DNA of 64,000 bases from Talpa occidentalis. Taxonomy: Eukaryota; Chordata; Mammalia; Eulipotyphla; Talpidae. The translations under genes and the position numbers were made by a program. The DNA lies in the NCBI RefSeq assembly GCF_014898055.3, contig NW_023601543.1:57800806-57864805 (forward strand), written 5' to 3'. Under the pieces are notes generated by a model, which was not told where the DNA came from, ran no database searches, and saw only the letters and a list, made by a program, of their open reading frames with translations. This document shows positions 12,114 to 21,361 of this stretch, in pieces; position 1 is the first letter of the stretch, and every line of letters begins with the position of its first letter.

Positions 12114-13556
12114 AGTATATTGGCCCCAAGATGATTCTGGGATTAAGTGATAAGAGTAAGAGGGGAGGTAGTAGGTGTAAGGCCAAAAGAGCATTTTCTA
12201 ATGTAAATGATGGTTTGATGTTATTTAAATGATATGTCTATTTATCTTGTTCTGTAGGGATTAGTATGTAGAGGGAAAATAGCACAGTGATGACTATATT
12301 CATCCCTATGAGAACAATGGTAGATGTTCTCACCATGAGAATAATGATATTACTATGAATAGTTCTCCAATTAGATGAATTGTTGGAAGTTGGGCCAAGT
12401 TGGTAAGGCTTGCTAGTAATCATGCTGCTATTATTGGTAGCAGTATTTGTATTTTGTGAGCTAAAATTATAGTTCATCTGTGAATTTGTTCATAGTTAAA
12501 ATTTTCTAAACAAAATAATATTGAGGATGTAGGGCCATGAGGAATTATTAGCACTGTAGCTCCTATAAAACTTCATGGTATTTGAATTAAAAAAGCTATG
12601 ATTTCTAATGCTGTACAGCTGATGGAAGAGCACATGATGAGTGACTTTGTAAGTTTGTTTGGCATAAGCCAATAAAATTGGCTATAATTAGTCCTCATAG
12701 GGATAATAGAAGGAAGGATAGGTGACAAAATGTGTGCATGGGTTCAGTATGGTTGTGGTTTATATTATTTCATAGCCACCTAATTTAAGTAGTACTGCTG
12801 TAGGCACTATAGAGCCAGCAATGGGGGCTTCTACATGTGAGGGCTTCCAAGGAGGGGCATTTTTGCTATGAATGCTATTATGCATGCCGGTCAACAGGAA
12901 ATAGTGAGTTCAATATTGAATTAAATATTGGTTTATTATAAAGCTTAATGAGTCTACAAAAAATTGAATAAAGATGCATGTCATAAAGAGTAAACAGTAT
13001 TCCTCGTAGTATGTAAAACAGGAAATAAACTGCATTTGGTTGTTCTGTTTGGTTTCCACAGTGGGTAATAATAATTTGGTTGAACTAGTGTAGCTTGAAA
13101 TAGAATATAAAATGAGATTAGTTCTGTGGCAGTAAAGGTTGTGATTAAGAATGTTTATAATAGAATTAGCATCATGAAATAAAGTTTTTTTCAGTTATAT
13201 GACTTTTTGGATAGGAGAAATTGGCAATGAGTATTAGGGGGAGAAGTCATATTATAAATGTTTTTGTTTTTTTTATTAAAGATTTATTTATTTATGCATA
13301 CAAGAGCTGGTGTACAAGCCAGAGATGCAGGGGACTGAAAGGATTCACCAGAAACAGAGTGGGGAACAGAACAGGCAGACTGACTGAAATACACTGCTGA
13401 GGGGAGGGGCAGGTGAGACAGGAGAGGTCTGCTGTGCCATGTGGGTAGCTCCCCGGCTGGCTGGGATCGAACCCACACTGCAGAGGCTGCAGACAGCCTC
13501 ATAGCACTGCGCTCAACCGCTGCACCACCAGGGAGGCCCATAATTATTTTTAACAT
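12114..13556 (-). pseudogene. MT-ND4: NUMT: ND4, interrupted by a SINE
   Basis: The start ATGTTAAAAATAATTATG lies at 13556, overlapping the ND4L end as in mtDNA. After the SINE (13272-13541) the copy continues. The recognisable middle includes EAPIAGS- and LLKLGGYE-type segments (about 12840-12770). The C-terminus reads ...LNPRIILGP just before tRNA-His at 12114. About 200 bases of the 5' half are missing, and there are several frameshifts. ND4 is a proton-pumping subunit of complex I in the mitochondrion; this copy is dead. Confidence 0.92.
13272..13541 (-). mobile_element. tRNA-derived SINE inside NUMT ND4
   Basis: TTAAAGATTTATTTATTTATGC tail at left and GCACCACCAGGGAGGCCC at right. It splits ND4 a few bases after its start codon, so it inserted after the mitochondrial DNA arrived. 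Confidence 0.93.
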
Positions 13557-13833
13557 TGAATAAGGTTAAGGTCTTTTACATTATCAATTTCATATGGATT
13601 TGATACGATGATTAGTAGGAGAGTCTTACTGCTGCTTTGCAAGCTGCAAATACTAATAAAATAATAGATGTTATACTGGCTGTAAATATTTAGCATTTTT
13701 AATGGTTCCTATAATGAACAGAGATAATATTATGCCTTCTAAACATGGTAATGAAGACATTAAGTGGGATCAATATATTAATAGTAATATAAGATACTGT
13801 AAATGCTAAGATGACAATATAGATTAAGGACAT
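13550..13833 (-). pseudogene. MT-ND4L: NUMT: ND4L
   Basis: The reverse complement from 13833 starts ATGTCCTTAATCTATATTGT (MSLIYIVI) and, after a frameshift, ends with FAACKAAVRLSLLIIVSNPY and DLNLIQC-stop, matching the ND4L C-terminus. The 7-base overlap with ND4 is preserved. Confidence 0.92.
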
Positions 13834-13900
13834 TTGATAATCATGAAATTAGTCATATATAATGAGTTAAAATCATTTGCTTAACTTAAACTAATTATCA
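13834..13900 (-). pseudogene. NUMT: tRNA-Arg
   Basis: 67-base cloverleaf remnant between ND3 and ND4L. The reverse complement contains AGTTTAAGTTAAGCAAATGA and the acceptor ends TGATAAT/ATTATCA. Confidence 0.85.
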
Positions 13901-14534
13901 TATTCAGTCCATTTTAATCTTTTTAAAATTCATAAAATTCATGTTATCAGTAGGTCTGTAGTTAGTAATGAGATTAAGACTAGTGATAAAGTAAGTATAC
14001 TCTTTAGGTTACCTGTTTGGGATGCTCAGGGCAAGGATAAGAGGAGTGCAATCTTTAGGTTGAATACGATGATGCTAGCAGGAAAAAAATTGCTGAAAGG
14101 GGTAGGAGTACGGATCCTATTGGGTGGAAGCTACATTCATATGGGCTTGTGTTTGTTTCTTTTTTTTTTAAGATTGATTTATTTATTTATACAAGCACTG
14201 AGTACAGTCAGAAGTGCAGGAGGATGAGAGAATTCACCAGAGCCAGAGTGGGGAGCAGAACAGGCAGACTGACGAAATACATTGCTGAGGGGAGCAGTGG
14301 GCGTGGCAGGAGAGGTCTGCGCACCATGTGGGACCCTCACCGGCTGGCCGGGGATCGAACCGGCGCTGCAAAGGCTGCGGGCAGCTTCGCAGCCCAGCAC
14401 TCAACCCCTGCGCCACCGGGGAGGCCCTTGTGTTTGTTTCTTACATAAATACTCAACTGTGGTTGTCAGAATGCAAGTGCTATGAATAAGGATGCCAATA
14501 GTGTGTTGGCAAGTAGTGTTGATGTGAGATTTAT
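13901..14534 (-). pseudogene. MT-ND3: NUMT: ND3, split by a SINE
   Basis: The reverse complement starts ATAAATCTCACATCAACACT at 14534 (the ND3 N-terminus), is interrupted by the SINE at 14161-14426, and resumes with PYEC, then a block matching FLLFDLEIALLLPLPWA (with a deletion and substitutions) and ends near the tRNA-Arg remnant with WTEY. Outside the SINE the length is close to the normal 346 bases. Confidence 0.92.
14161..14426 (-). mobile_element. tRNA-derived SINE inside NUMT ND3
   Basis: Perfect 15-bp target duplication CTTGTGTTTGTTTCT at 14146-14160 and 14427-14441. Full-length, GC-rich copy. Confidence 0.97.
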
Positions 14535-14599
14535 TATTCTTTCTTGGGTAATATCTGAACTAGTTGATAGGTAGTCAACTGTACTTATACTAAAAGAAT
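14534..14599 (-). pseudogene. NUMT: tRNA-Gly
   Basis: The reverse complement ATTCTTTTAGTATAAGTACA...GAAAGAAT pairs its ends, with the stem GTTGACTACCTATCAAC in the anticodon arm. It lies between COX3 and ND3, as in mtDNA. Confidence 0.88.
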
Positions 14600-14611
14600 A
14601 CAATCCCTACA

Positions 14612-16185
14612 GGGCCTCCCTGGTGGCACAAGGGGTTAAGCACAGCACTATGAAGCTATCCACAGCCTCTGCAGCACAAGTTCAATCCCTGGGCAGGGAG
14701 CTACCCACATGGCGCAGCAGACCTCTCCTGTTTCACCTGCTGTTCCCCTCAGCAGTGTATTTCAGTAGATCTGCCTGTTCTGCTCCCCACTCTGTCTCTG
14801 GTGGGTCCTCTCACCCCACACACACGTCTGGCCTGTACCCCAGTTCTTGTATGAATAAATAAATAAATCTTTTTTTTTATTAAATAATAAATTTTATTTT
14901 TATATTCCCCCATACAACTGCACATGCCCCATTCTGACCCCAATCCCTCCCCTCCCGGCCCCCACCCCCCAAAAAGTGTCTCTGGTTCATAGTTTTTTGT
15001 TGATTTTGATTTTCACTTTCGTATAGTTATTCATTTTCCTGATCCCTTATTTAAGTTTTCTAGATTCCTGCTATGAGTGAGACCATCCGGTATTTTTCTT
15101 TTTCTTTTTGGCTTATTTCGCTGAGCATGATCCCTTCCAGTGCCATCCATGTTGCTGCAAATTGCATGTGTTTATCTTTTTTGAATGCTGAGTAATATTC
15201 CATGGTATATATGTACCACATCTTCTTGATCCAGTCATATATTTTTGGGCATTTGGGCTGTTTCCAAAGCTTAGCTATTGTAAATAGTGCTGCTATAAAC
15301 ATAGGGGTGCAGGTGTTCTTTGGAATTGATGTTTCTGTGTCCTTCGGGTAAATACCTAGGAGTGGAATTGCTGGATCATATGGAAGCTCTATGTTTAGTA
15401 GGTCCAGAAATCTCCACACAGCTCTCCATAGTGGTTGGACCAGTTTGCATTCCCACCAACAGTGCAGGAGAGTTCCTTTTTCTCCACAACCTCGCCAACA
15501 TTTGTTGTTGCTAGTTTTTTTAATATGTGCCATTCTCACTGGTGTAAGATGGTATCTCATGGTAGTTTTGATTTGCATTTCCCTGATGACAAGTGATGTT
15601 GAACATTTTTTCATATGTCTGTTGGCCATTTGCATTTCCTCTTCAGAGAAGTTTCTTTTTAGCTCTTCTGCCCATTTTTTGACTGGGTTATTTTCTTTGT
15701 TGTTGTTGAGTTTCATCAGCTCTTTGCAGATTTTTGTGATCAGTCCTTTATCATTAGTGTTGGGTGCAAAAATGTTCTCCCAGTTGGTGGGGTTTCTCTT
15801 TGTTTTTGTTATTGTCTCTTTTGCTGTGCAGAAGCTCTTTAATTTGATGTAGTCCCAGCTGTTTATCTTTGCCTTCACTATCACTGCTTTGGGTGATGTG
15901 TCTGTAAAGATGTCTTTGATATGCAAATCACGTAGTGTTTCACCTATATTTCCTTCCATGTATTTTATGGTTTCAGGTCTTATGTCTAGTTCTTTAATCC
16001 ATTTTGAGTTGATTTTTGTGTATGGTGTGAGGTAGTGGTCAAGCTTCATTCTTTTGCATGTAGCGACCCAGTTTTCCCAGCACCATTTATTGAACAAACT
16101 TTCTTTGCTCCAATGCATGGTCTTTGCTCCTTTGTCAAAGATTAGTTGACCATAAATCTGTGGGTTTTAAATAAATCTTTTTTAA
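14612..16185 (+). mobile_element. tRNA-derived SINE with an L1 inserted in its tail
   Basis: The SINE body is at 14612-14875 and the remainder of its tail at about 16168-16185. The target duplication AAAAGAATACAATCCCTACA (14592) / AAAAGAATATGATCCTTACA (16186) brackets the whole composite, so the SINE entered COX3 first and the L1 later. Confidence 0.92.
14876..16167 (-). mobile_element. 5'-truncated L1, minus, with intact ORF2 C-terminus
   Basis: A 1.3-kb L1 whose open frame of 352 codons (15060-16118) is the C-terminal part of ORF2p. It includes [19 protein letters not shown], then the region preceding the cysteine motif and the motif itself, [18 protein letters not shown] (CX3CX7HX4C type). 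It ends in SLIAGI-stop, followed by a 3' UTR and a short A-rich tail. The flanking AAATAAATCTTTTTT comes from the host SINE tail. The open C-terminal frame indicates a young copy. Confidence 0.95.
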
Positions 16186-16968
16186 AAAAGAATATGATCC
16201 TTACAGGGATATTCAGACATGATCTACGAAATGTCAGCATCTAGTTACTGCTTCAAATTCAAAATGGTGATTGGAAGGAAAGTGGAATTTTATTTGGCAT
16301 AGGAAGCAGACAGTAAAGTAGAGCCAATGTAGTCCTTGATACTATGAAGAATGTTGAGCCATAAATTCCATCTGAAATGGTAAAGTGCTTCATAGTACTC
16401 TGATGCTTATAGTAAGATGAAATAAATTCCTGGAGTTCCCGTGGGAACCCTAGGTTCCTATGGGAAGTGGATTCCTGTAAATAGGGTTTGCATTATGTGT
16501 TTATGGTTTCTTCTAGTAAGCTGTTGTCAGCTCAGGTAATAGAAACTCTGAAGTCTAACAGGAGTGAGGTGTTCAGAAGTGGGACTCCTAGGGGATTTGG
16601 AGTTTTTGCCTGTGGGTGTTCAGCAGTCACCTTATTCAGGTGCTGGGGCTAGTAATGGCAGAAAGCTGGGAAGAAACTGGCAAAAAAAGAAATTTTCTGA
16701 AATAGTAGATAGGATTATTCCATATCAGTCCTTTTTGAATGGTGTATAGTTGCCTCGGAACGTACCTTCTGGAATGTCTCATCATTTATATAGTTAATAT
16801 GTTGTTTGGGACTAAATATAAGAGGGATGTTGATGTCAAATGAAATCATATTACCAAACTGGATGTTAGGTGAAGGACTGATAAGGCTCCTGTAAGTGGT
16901 CAGGGCCTGGGATATACTGTATGGACTGGGATATGCTATATAATATACATGAGTTTGGTGGATTGTTA

Positions 16969-17250
16969 AGTATTATAAAGTAAGTAGAGACTTACTAGTA
17001 ATATAAATACATAGGCTTGAATTAAAGGTATAGAAAATTGGAAATAATATGTGGAATTGTAATAATAAATGTGACAATACTGTTGTGGGGCTTATATTTA
17101 TTGAGGTGAATGTTGTTCCTCAAATTAAGTGATTAGTAAGTGACTAGCAGTAATGTTAGCTGTTAGTTGTACTGCTAAAGGTAGTGGTTAAATAACTTCA
17201 GCTATTTTTGGTTTCGACAATTGCTTGCATAGGGAAGAGCAGGAGAGTTA
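16969..17250 (-). pseudogene. MT-ATP6: NUMT: ATP6 3' part
   Basis: The reverse complement reads LLLFPMQAIVET (compare LIPMLVIIETI of ATP6), then a degraded LAVRLTANITAGHLL block and AYVFILLVSLYL near 17000, ending at the COX3 start. The 5' half of ATP6 is absent. The right boundary is uncertain (17195-17290). Confidence 0.85.
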
Positions 17251-18590
17251 TTCCTTAGAGTGTGATGTTTTGTTGCTAAGGTTTCCAAAATGGCATTTGA
17301 GGCCATGTGGTGGGCTGCTCTGTAATTCTCTTCTGTCTCAGGATTTTTACTCTTTCCTTTCGATCTCCTTCTGAGATACTGCTTTTCAGTCTGTGCCATC
17401 CTTTGTTAATGTGTTAAGTTCTGTGATTTTGGGTTTTTATTTGTGACTATTCCCTGATCTCTGCCTACTATTAAACCTAATGAGCCTCTGATGATTATTG
17501 CAACTCAGGCTGAAGCCGACAATGGTTCATTGACTCCAAGTGGAAAAATTCGCGCTTCAGGGTTGAGATCAAATAAGGCAGATGAATCCTCATGATTGAG
17601 CTATAACTGATGATTGCAGGCCTAATAGATTTTTGGAGTGACTGGGTTTTGCAAAGTCTGAATCCAAAAAATTAGAGAGCTTTTATCTGCATTAAATTTA
17701 AAGGGAATCTTTTGTTTGTGCTGCTTGGGGGATACTTGCCATTTGAATTTTCGGATTTCTTTGATTGCTAGTGAGAGACAAAGTTCTAAGGCCCTGGCTT
17801 CCTACTAAGAAAGATTTGTTTTGGAAAGTACTATTTGATTTGAGTGAGTCCTCTGAGGGCACCAGGATGAAGTCTATAACCTCTGTGTTCAAGGCAGCCA
17901 CTTGTGATATGCTTTTGCACAAGATAGTCACACAAGCTTTGGTATCTTCCATGTGGTAACACCAGTCAGAACTTGCAAGACAAGAATTTGTGACCTCTGC
18001 TGTCATCTTACCCCAGTTTGGGGGACTTGATTGTTACTCTGGTTTTTATTGCTGCTCTTTTAGTTTCAATTGCAGGACACCCCAGAATTGACTTATTAAT
18101 AAACATTGGAAGCCCTAAGATGGTAATTAAGTCTAACAGTCTTCCTTGGTAATTGCTCTAACCCTTTTTTCTCCTTCCAGAGTCTAAGATGGGGTCTGCA
18201 ACCATGCAAACCCTCCGTGCTGTCATCACTCTCCAGCTGTGGGAATTTGATTTTGACTCTGTGGAAAGAACTTGGTTTTGATTTTGTCTTTTAATTTTTG
18301 ATTTTTACCATTTTGTTTATGCGAGGTTTTTTTTAAAGGGGCCTATGTTTTATCTTGCCTTTTCTTTGTCTCTTTGCAGACAGACTGTTTTTGCAGATGC
18401 ATATGATTCAGGTGAGCAAACAGCCTGGCTACTTCAATGTGAGTAAAACTACCTTTCCATCAGGCAGAAGTGAAAAAAACATCTAGCCTCAGAAAATTAA
18501 GATTTGTCCTTGTAAAGAAGCAAGAGAAAGCTCTGTGTGTTTGCAAATGAGTAATGTTAGGCAGTTAATAACAGGGAGAGTGATGCCTAA
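17250..18590. other. Unassigned non-mitochondrial segment inside the NUMT
   Basis: No mitochondrial gene order continues here: the parts expected (ATP6 5' half, ATP8, tRNA-Lys, COX2 3' half) are missing. Open frames at 17202-17399 and 17698-18006 on the minus strand have no recognisable domain. It may be the internal or flanking part of the LTR element at 18590-19020, but I could not identify retroviral motifs. Confidence 0.4.
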
Positions 18591-19020
18591 AGAAAATTAA
18601 CAGCCAACATATCCAGGACCCCAGGAAATACTTGCCAGCGTAAAACCAGGGCAGGCCCAAGAAACACCCAGAAGGGGTAAGGCAGAACCCCACCCCAACC
18701 TGCTGCGGCAGCTTACAAAACTACACCCCAGGAGTGCAGTAGTGGGGGAGTGACTTAGAAACACTTGCAGGGACCGATAAACTGTCGGGAGCACCCGACA
18801 GTAAACCCCAGAAAGGGATGGAGTAAGCAGCCCCCTGCACCCACCCCATTTAAGCCAGGAATCCCCCGCCATTTGGCGCAGTTGTTCTTCCATGGGCTCT
18901 GCCCACTGAGACCCCGTCCTGAGTGGACTGTCGCTAAATAAACTTTGCTTTGTTTTGCTTGGGTGAGGCTTTGAATTCATTCCTGGCCATGGTCAAAAAC
19001 CAAGGACCCCTCTCAACCTG
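18590..19020 (+). mobile_element. Probable ERV LTR, plus
   Basis: A GC-rich block with a TATA-like CATTTAAGCCAGG (about 18848), an R-like GAGACCCCGTCCTGAGTGGA, then CTAAATAAACTTTGCTTTG (polyadenylation signal AATAAA near 18936) and a U5-like tail. That arrangement is typical of class I (gammaretrovirus-like) LTRs. Exact termini and target duplication were not determined. Confidence 0.6.
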
Positions 19021-19500
19021 GTTAAGTCTGTAGTTGCATGAGTTATTCCACATGGGTTAAACGCAAACGAAGGGCGCTGTCTGTGCCCATGTGTTGTGTG
19101 TCTGTACATCATCCCCTCTATGTCTAATTATCATGGCCTAGAAGGGGAAAAATTTGTATAGATGGTCCCCATAGAAATTTTGTGCTCAGAAATATATGGG
19201 GACTGATATAAATACTTACAGGAAGAAGCATGGTCTGGGATATTCTTTGGTTAATGAGAACTAATTGGGATTGAATAAGTTGGTTTGAAACTCATGTCTA
19301 TAAAGTTGTGGTATTGAATGTAATTTTTTTGTTTCTTCTGCCTTAGTCATTGGTGTTGGTTATATACTGCACAAAAGAAGCAACCTATGATGAACTGCTT
19401 ACATTTTTAAACATCAGATAAAATGGAAGTTGGGAAATTAAAGGTTTTTGAAGGTTAAGAACTCCAATTATGTTGTCAAATTGTCTGTTATATGAATGTC
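19020..19500. other. Unassigned segment inside the NUMT
   Basis: AT-rich, no gene recognised. A short plus-strand ACCACAACTTTATAG-like phrase in reverse complement (about 19315) faintly recalls the ATP8 start, but the rest does not follow, so I leave it unassigned. Confidence 0.3.
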
Positions 19501-20733
19501 CGATATTTGTTTTTATCATTCTGACTTGTTTTTCTGCACATATATTTTTGAAATGCCCCCCATTTTGTTGAAAATGACTGTATTTCGTGCTTTCTTGTGG
19601 CTATGTAATATTCCATGGTATGGATGTATCACATATTTTTCATCCATTCACCTATTGAAGGAGATTTGGGCTGCTTCCATGTGCTAGCTAGTGTAAGTAA
19701 TGTTGCTGTAAATTCTGTAGGGCATATGAGTTTTTATGTTATGGATGGTTTCCTGTTCTGTGGCTGTATGCCCAAGAGTGGGGTTGCCAGGTTGTGCAGT
19801 ATTTCCATTTTTAAGTTTTCAGGCAAATCCAGATTGCATTCCATATTGGTTCCACCCGTTCACATTCCTACCAATAGGATTCCTTTTTCTCTTCATCCTC
19901 TCTAACACTAGTTGTTGGGGGGCTTTTTGATAGATGTCATTCTTATGGGTGTGAGGTGGTATCTTGTTGTGGTTTTCATCTGTATCTCTTTTATTTGGAG
20001 TGACAATGAACATTTTTCCATGTCTTTTGGCCTTCTGGATATCCTTTTCAGTGAATTGTCTGTTCATATCTGCTGGTCATTTGTTAATTGGATTATTTTA
20101 TTGTTGTTGAATTTCATATCACTTGGACAGTAATCCCTTATCAGTTATATATTGTGTAAATATTTTTCCCATTCAGTAGGGTGCCTATTTTAATTGTCTT
20201 GTATTATCTTTTACTGTTTATAAGCTTTTTAATTTGAGGTAATTCCAATTATTTATTTTTAATTCACTTGCCATATGGGTTGAGTTACCAAAAATATTTT
20301 TATTGTTGATATCATGGAATGTATCGCCAATGTTTTCTTCTATGTATTTTATTGTTGCAGGTCTAAATCTTTAATCTATTTGGAATTAATTTTGTGTATG
20401 GTTTTAGCAAGTAATCCAACTTCATTCTTTCATGCTTTCCAATTTTCTTAGCACAATTGACTAAAGAGACTGTCTTTTCTTTATTTATGGTCATGATATT
20501 TTATCAGAGATTGGGTGCTGTAGTATATGTGTGGATTTATTTCTGGACTTCACTTCTGCTCCACTGGCCCATGTATTATTTTTGTGCCTAAACCATGTTG
20601 TTTTTAATATTGTTGGTTTATAGTAAAGTTTAAAGTCAGGTAACATGATGCCTCTCTTTCTTTCCTTTGTTCTTAAGGTTACTTTTGTAATTCAAGGCCT
20701 TTTGTGGCTCCATTTAAATTTTAATATTTTTGT
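19500..20733 (-). repeat. Old L1 ORF2 fragment, minus
   Basis: The reverse complement has L1 ORF2 C-terminal phrases in the correct order: the plus strand shows 'aatattccatggtatggatg' and 'ggatatccttttcagtgaat', antisense of conserved 3' ORF2 sequence, followed by upstream blocks to 20730. It is diverged far more than the young L1s in this window. The 3' UTR is missing. Confidence 0.8.
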
Positions 20734-21219
20734 TCAGTTTCTTAAAATTAGGATAATAGAATTGTTTTTTTTTCTTTTCTTTTTAAAGATTTATTTATAT
20801 ATTTATGCGTAGAAGAACTGAGGTGTAGGCCAGAGGTGTTGAGGGTGAGAGGATTCGCCAGAGACAGAGTGGGGAGCAGAACAGGCACATCTACTGAAAT
20901 ACATTGCCGAGGGGAGCAGCGGGCAAGACAGGAGAGGTATGCTGCACCACGTGGGTAGCTCCCTGGCTGGGGATCGAACTCAGGCAGTGGCAGTGATAGC
21001 ACTATGCCACCTGGGAAGTCCCAAATTGTTTTTTCTTGTGCATTTCTTGTGCCTGTGTTAGTTAGTTTAGTTGTTAATATTAATGAAAATGGCATAAAGG
21101 ATTAAGGAACTAATTAGGAAAAAAAATATTAGTACATGATCATGAAAGTGTAAGAGTTCATCTGTAACAGGTGATGTTGTATCTTCAAAGCCTGGCTGAA
21201 AAGGGTATTCCATGGAGAT
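20734..21219 (-). pseudogene. MT-CO2: NUMT: COX2 5' part, split by a SINE
   Basis: The reverse complement from 21219 gives [20 protein letters not shown] and LLHFHDHVL, then KLTNTGTRNAQEKTIW, matching cytochrome c oxidase subunit II residues 1-70. After the SINE (20770-21022) a short stretch with ATTATCCTAATTTTAA continues COX2 to about 20734, where an old L1 begins. The remaining two thirds of COX2 are gone. Confidence 0.93.
20770..21022 (-). mobile_element. tRNA-derived SINE inside NUMT COX2
   Basis: TTTAAAGATTTATTTATATATT tail at left and CCACCTGGGAAGTCCC at right; flanks AATTGTTTTTTT / AAATTGTTTTTTCT form the target duplication. More diverged than most SINE copies here. Confidence 0.9.
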
Positions 21220-21220
21220 A

Positions 21221-21288
21221 TAAAAGGTTTGCACCTATAATTTTACTTTGACAAAGTTATATAATATTTCACTAGTATCTTGCTTATT
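21221..21288 (-). pseudogene. NUMT: tRNA-Asp
   Basis: The reverse complement contains ACTTTGTCAAAGTAAAATTA and GGTGCAAACCTTTTATATCTC, as in mammalian mitochondrial tRNA-Asp. The anticodon GTC is visible. Directly upstream of COX2. Confidence 0.88.
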
Positions 21289-21308
21289 TATCAATAGAAA
21301 GACATAAT

Positions 21309-21361
21309 GGTTATGAAATTGGTTGGAAAATAGTTAAAGGGGGTTCAACTCCTTCTTTTCT
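21309..21361 (+). pseudogene. NUMT: tRNA-Ser(UCN)
   Basis: GGTTATGAAATTGGTTGGAA...GGGGGTTCAACTCC, plus strand, opposite to COX1 as in mtDNA. The expected TTGA anticodon region reads TTGG. Confidence 0.85.

Larger units (their letters stand above)
14600..16968 (-). pseudogene. MT-CO3: NUMT: COX3, split by a SINE carrying an L1
   Basis: The reverse complement from about 16968 begins HQTHVYYM-like (cytochrome c oxidase subunit III N-terminus). It passes through GIHFP/NPLGVPLLNTS-like (16640-16560), EYYEALYHFRWNLWLN-like (16420-16350), and ends HHFEFEAVTRCWHFVDHV (16255-16215), matching the COX3 C-terminus. A few terminal bases lie left of the SINE at 14600-14611. Frameshifts are present. Confidence 0.92.

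Noticed and set aside
12238..12477. 79-codon frame as a small membrane protein
   Set aside because: It is the decayed ND4 C-terminal region of the NUMT, read in the nuclear code.
15391..15852. 153-codon plus-strand frame
   Set aside because: Exact antisense shadow of L1 ORF2.
19300..19330. Possible ATP8 start in the NUMT gap
   Set aside because: Only a short CCACAACTTTATAG-like phrase fits; the following sequence does not match ATP8.
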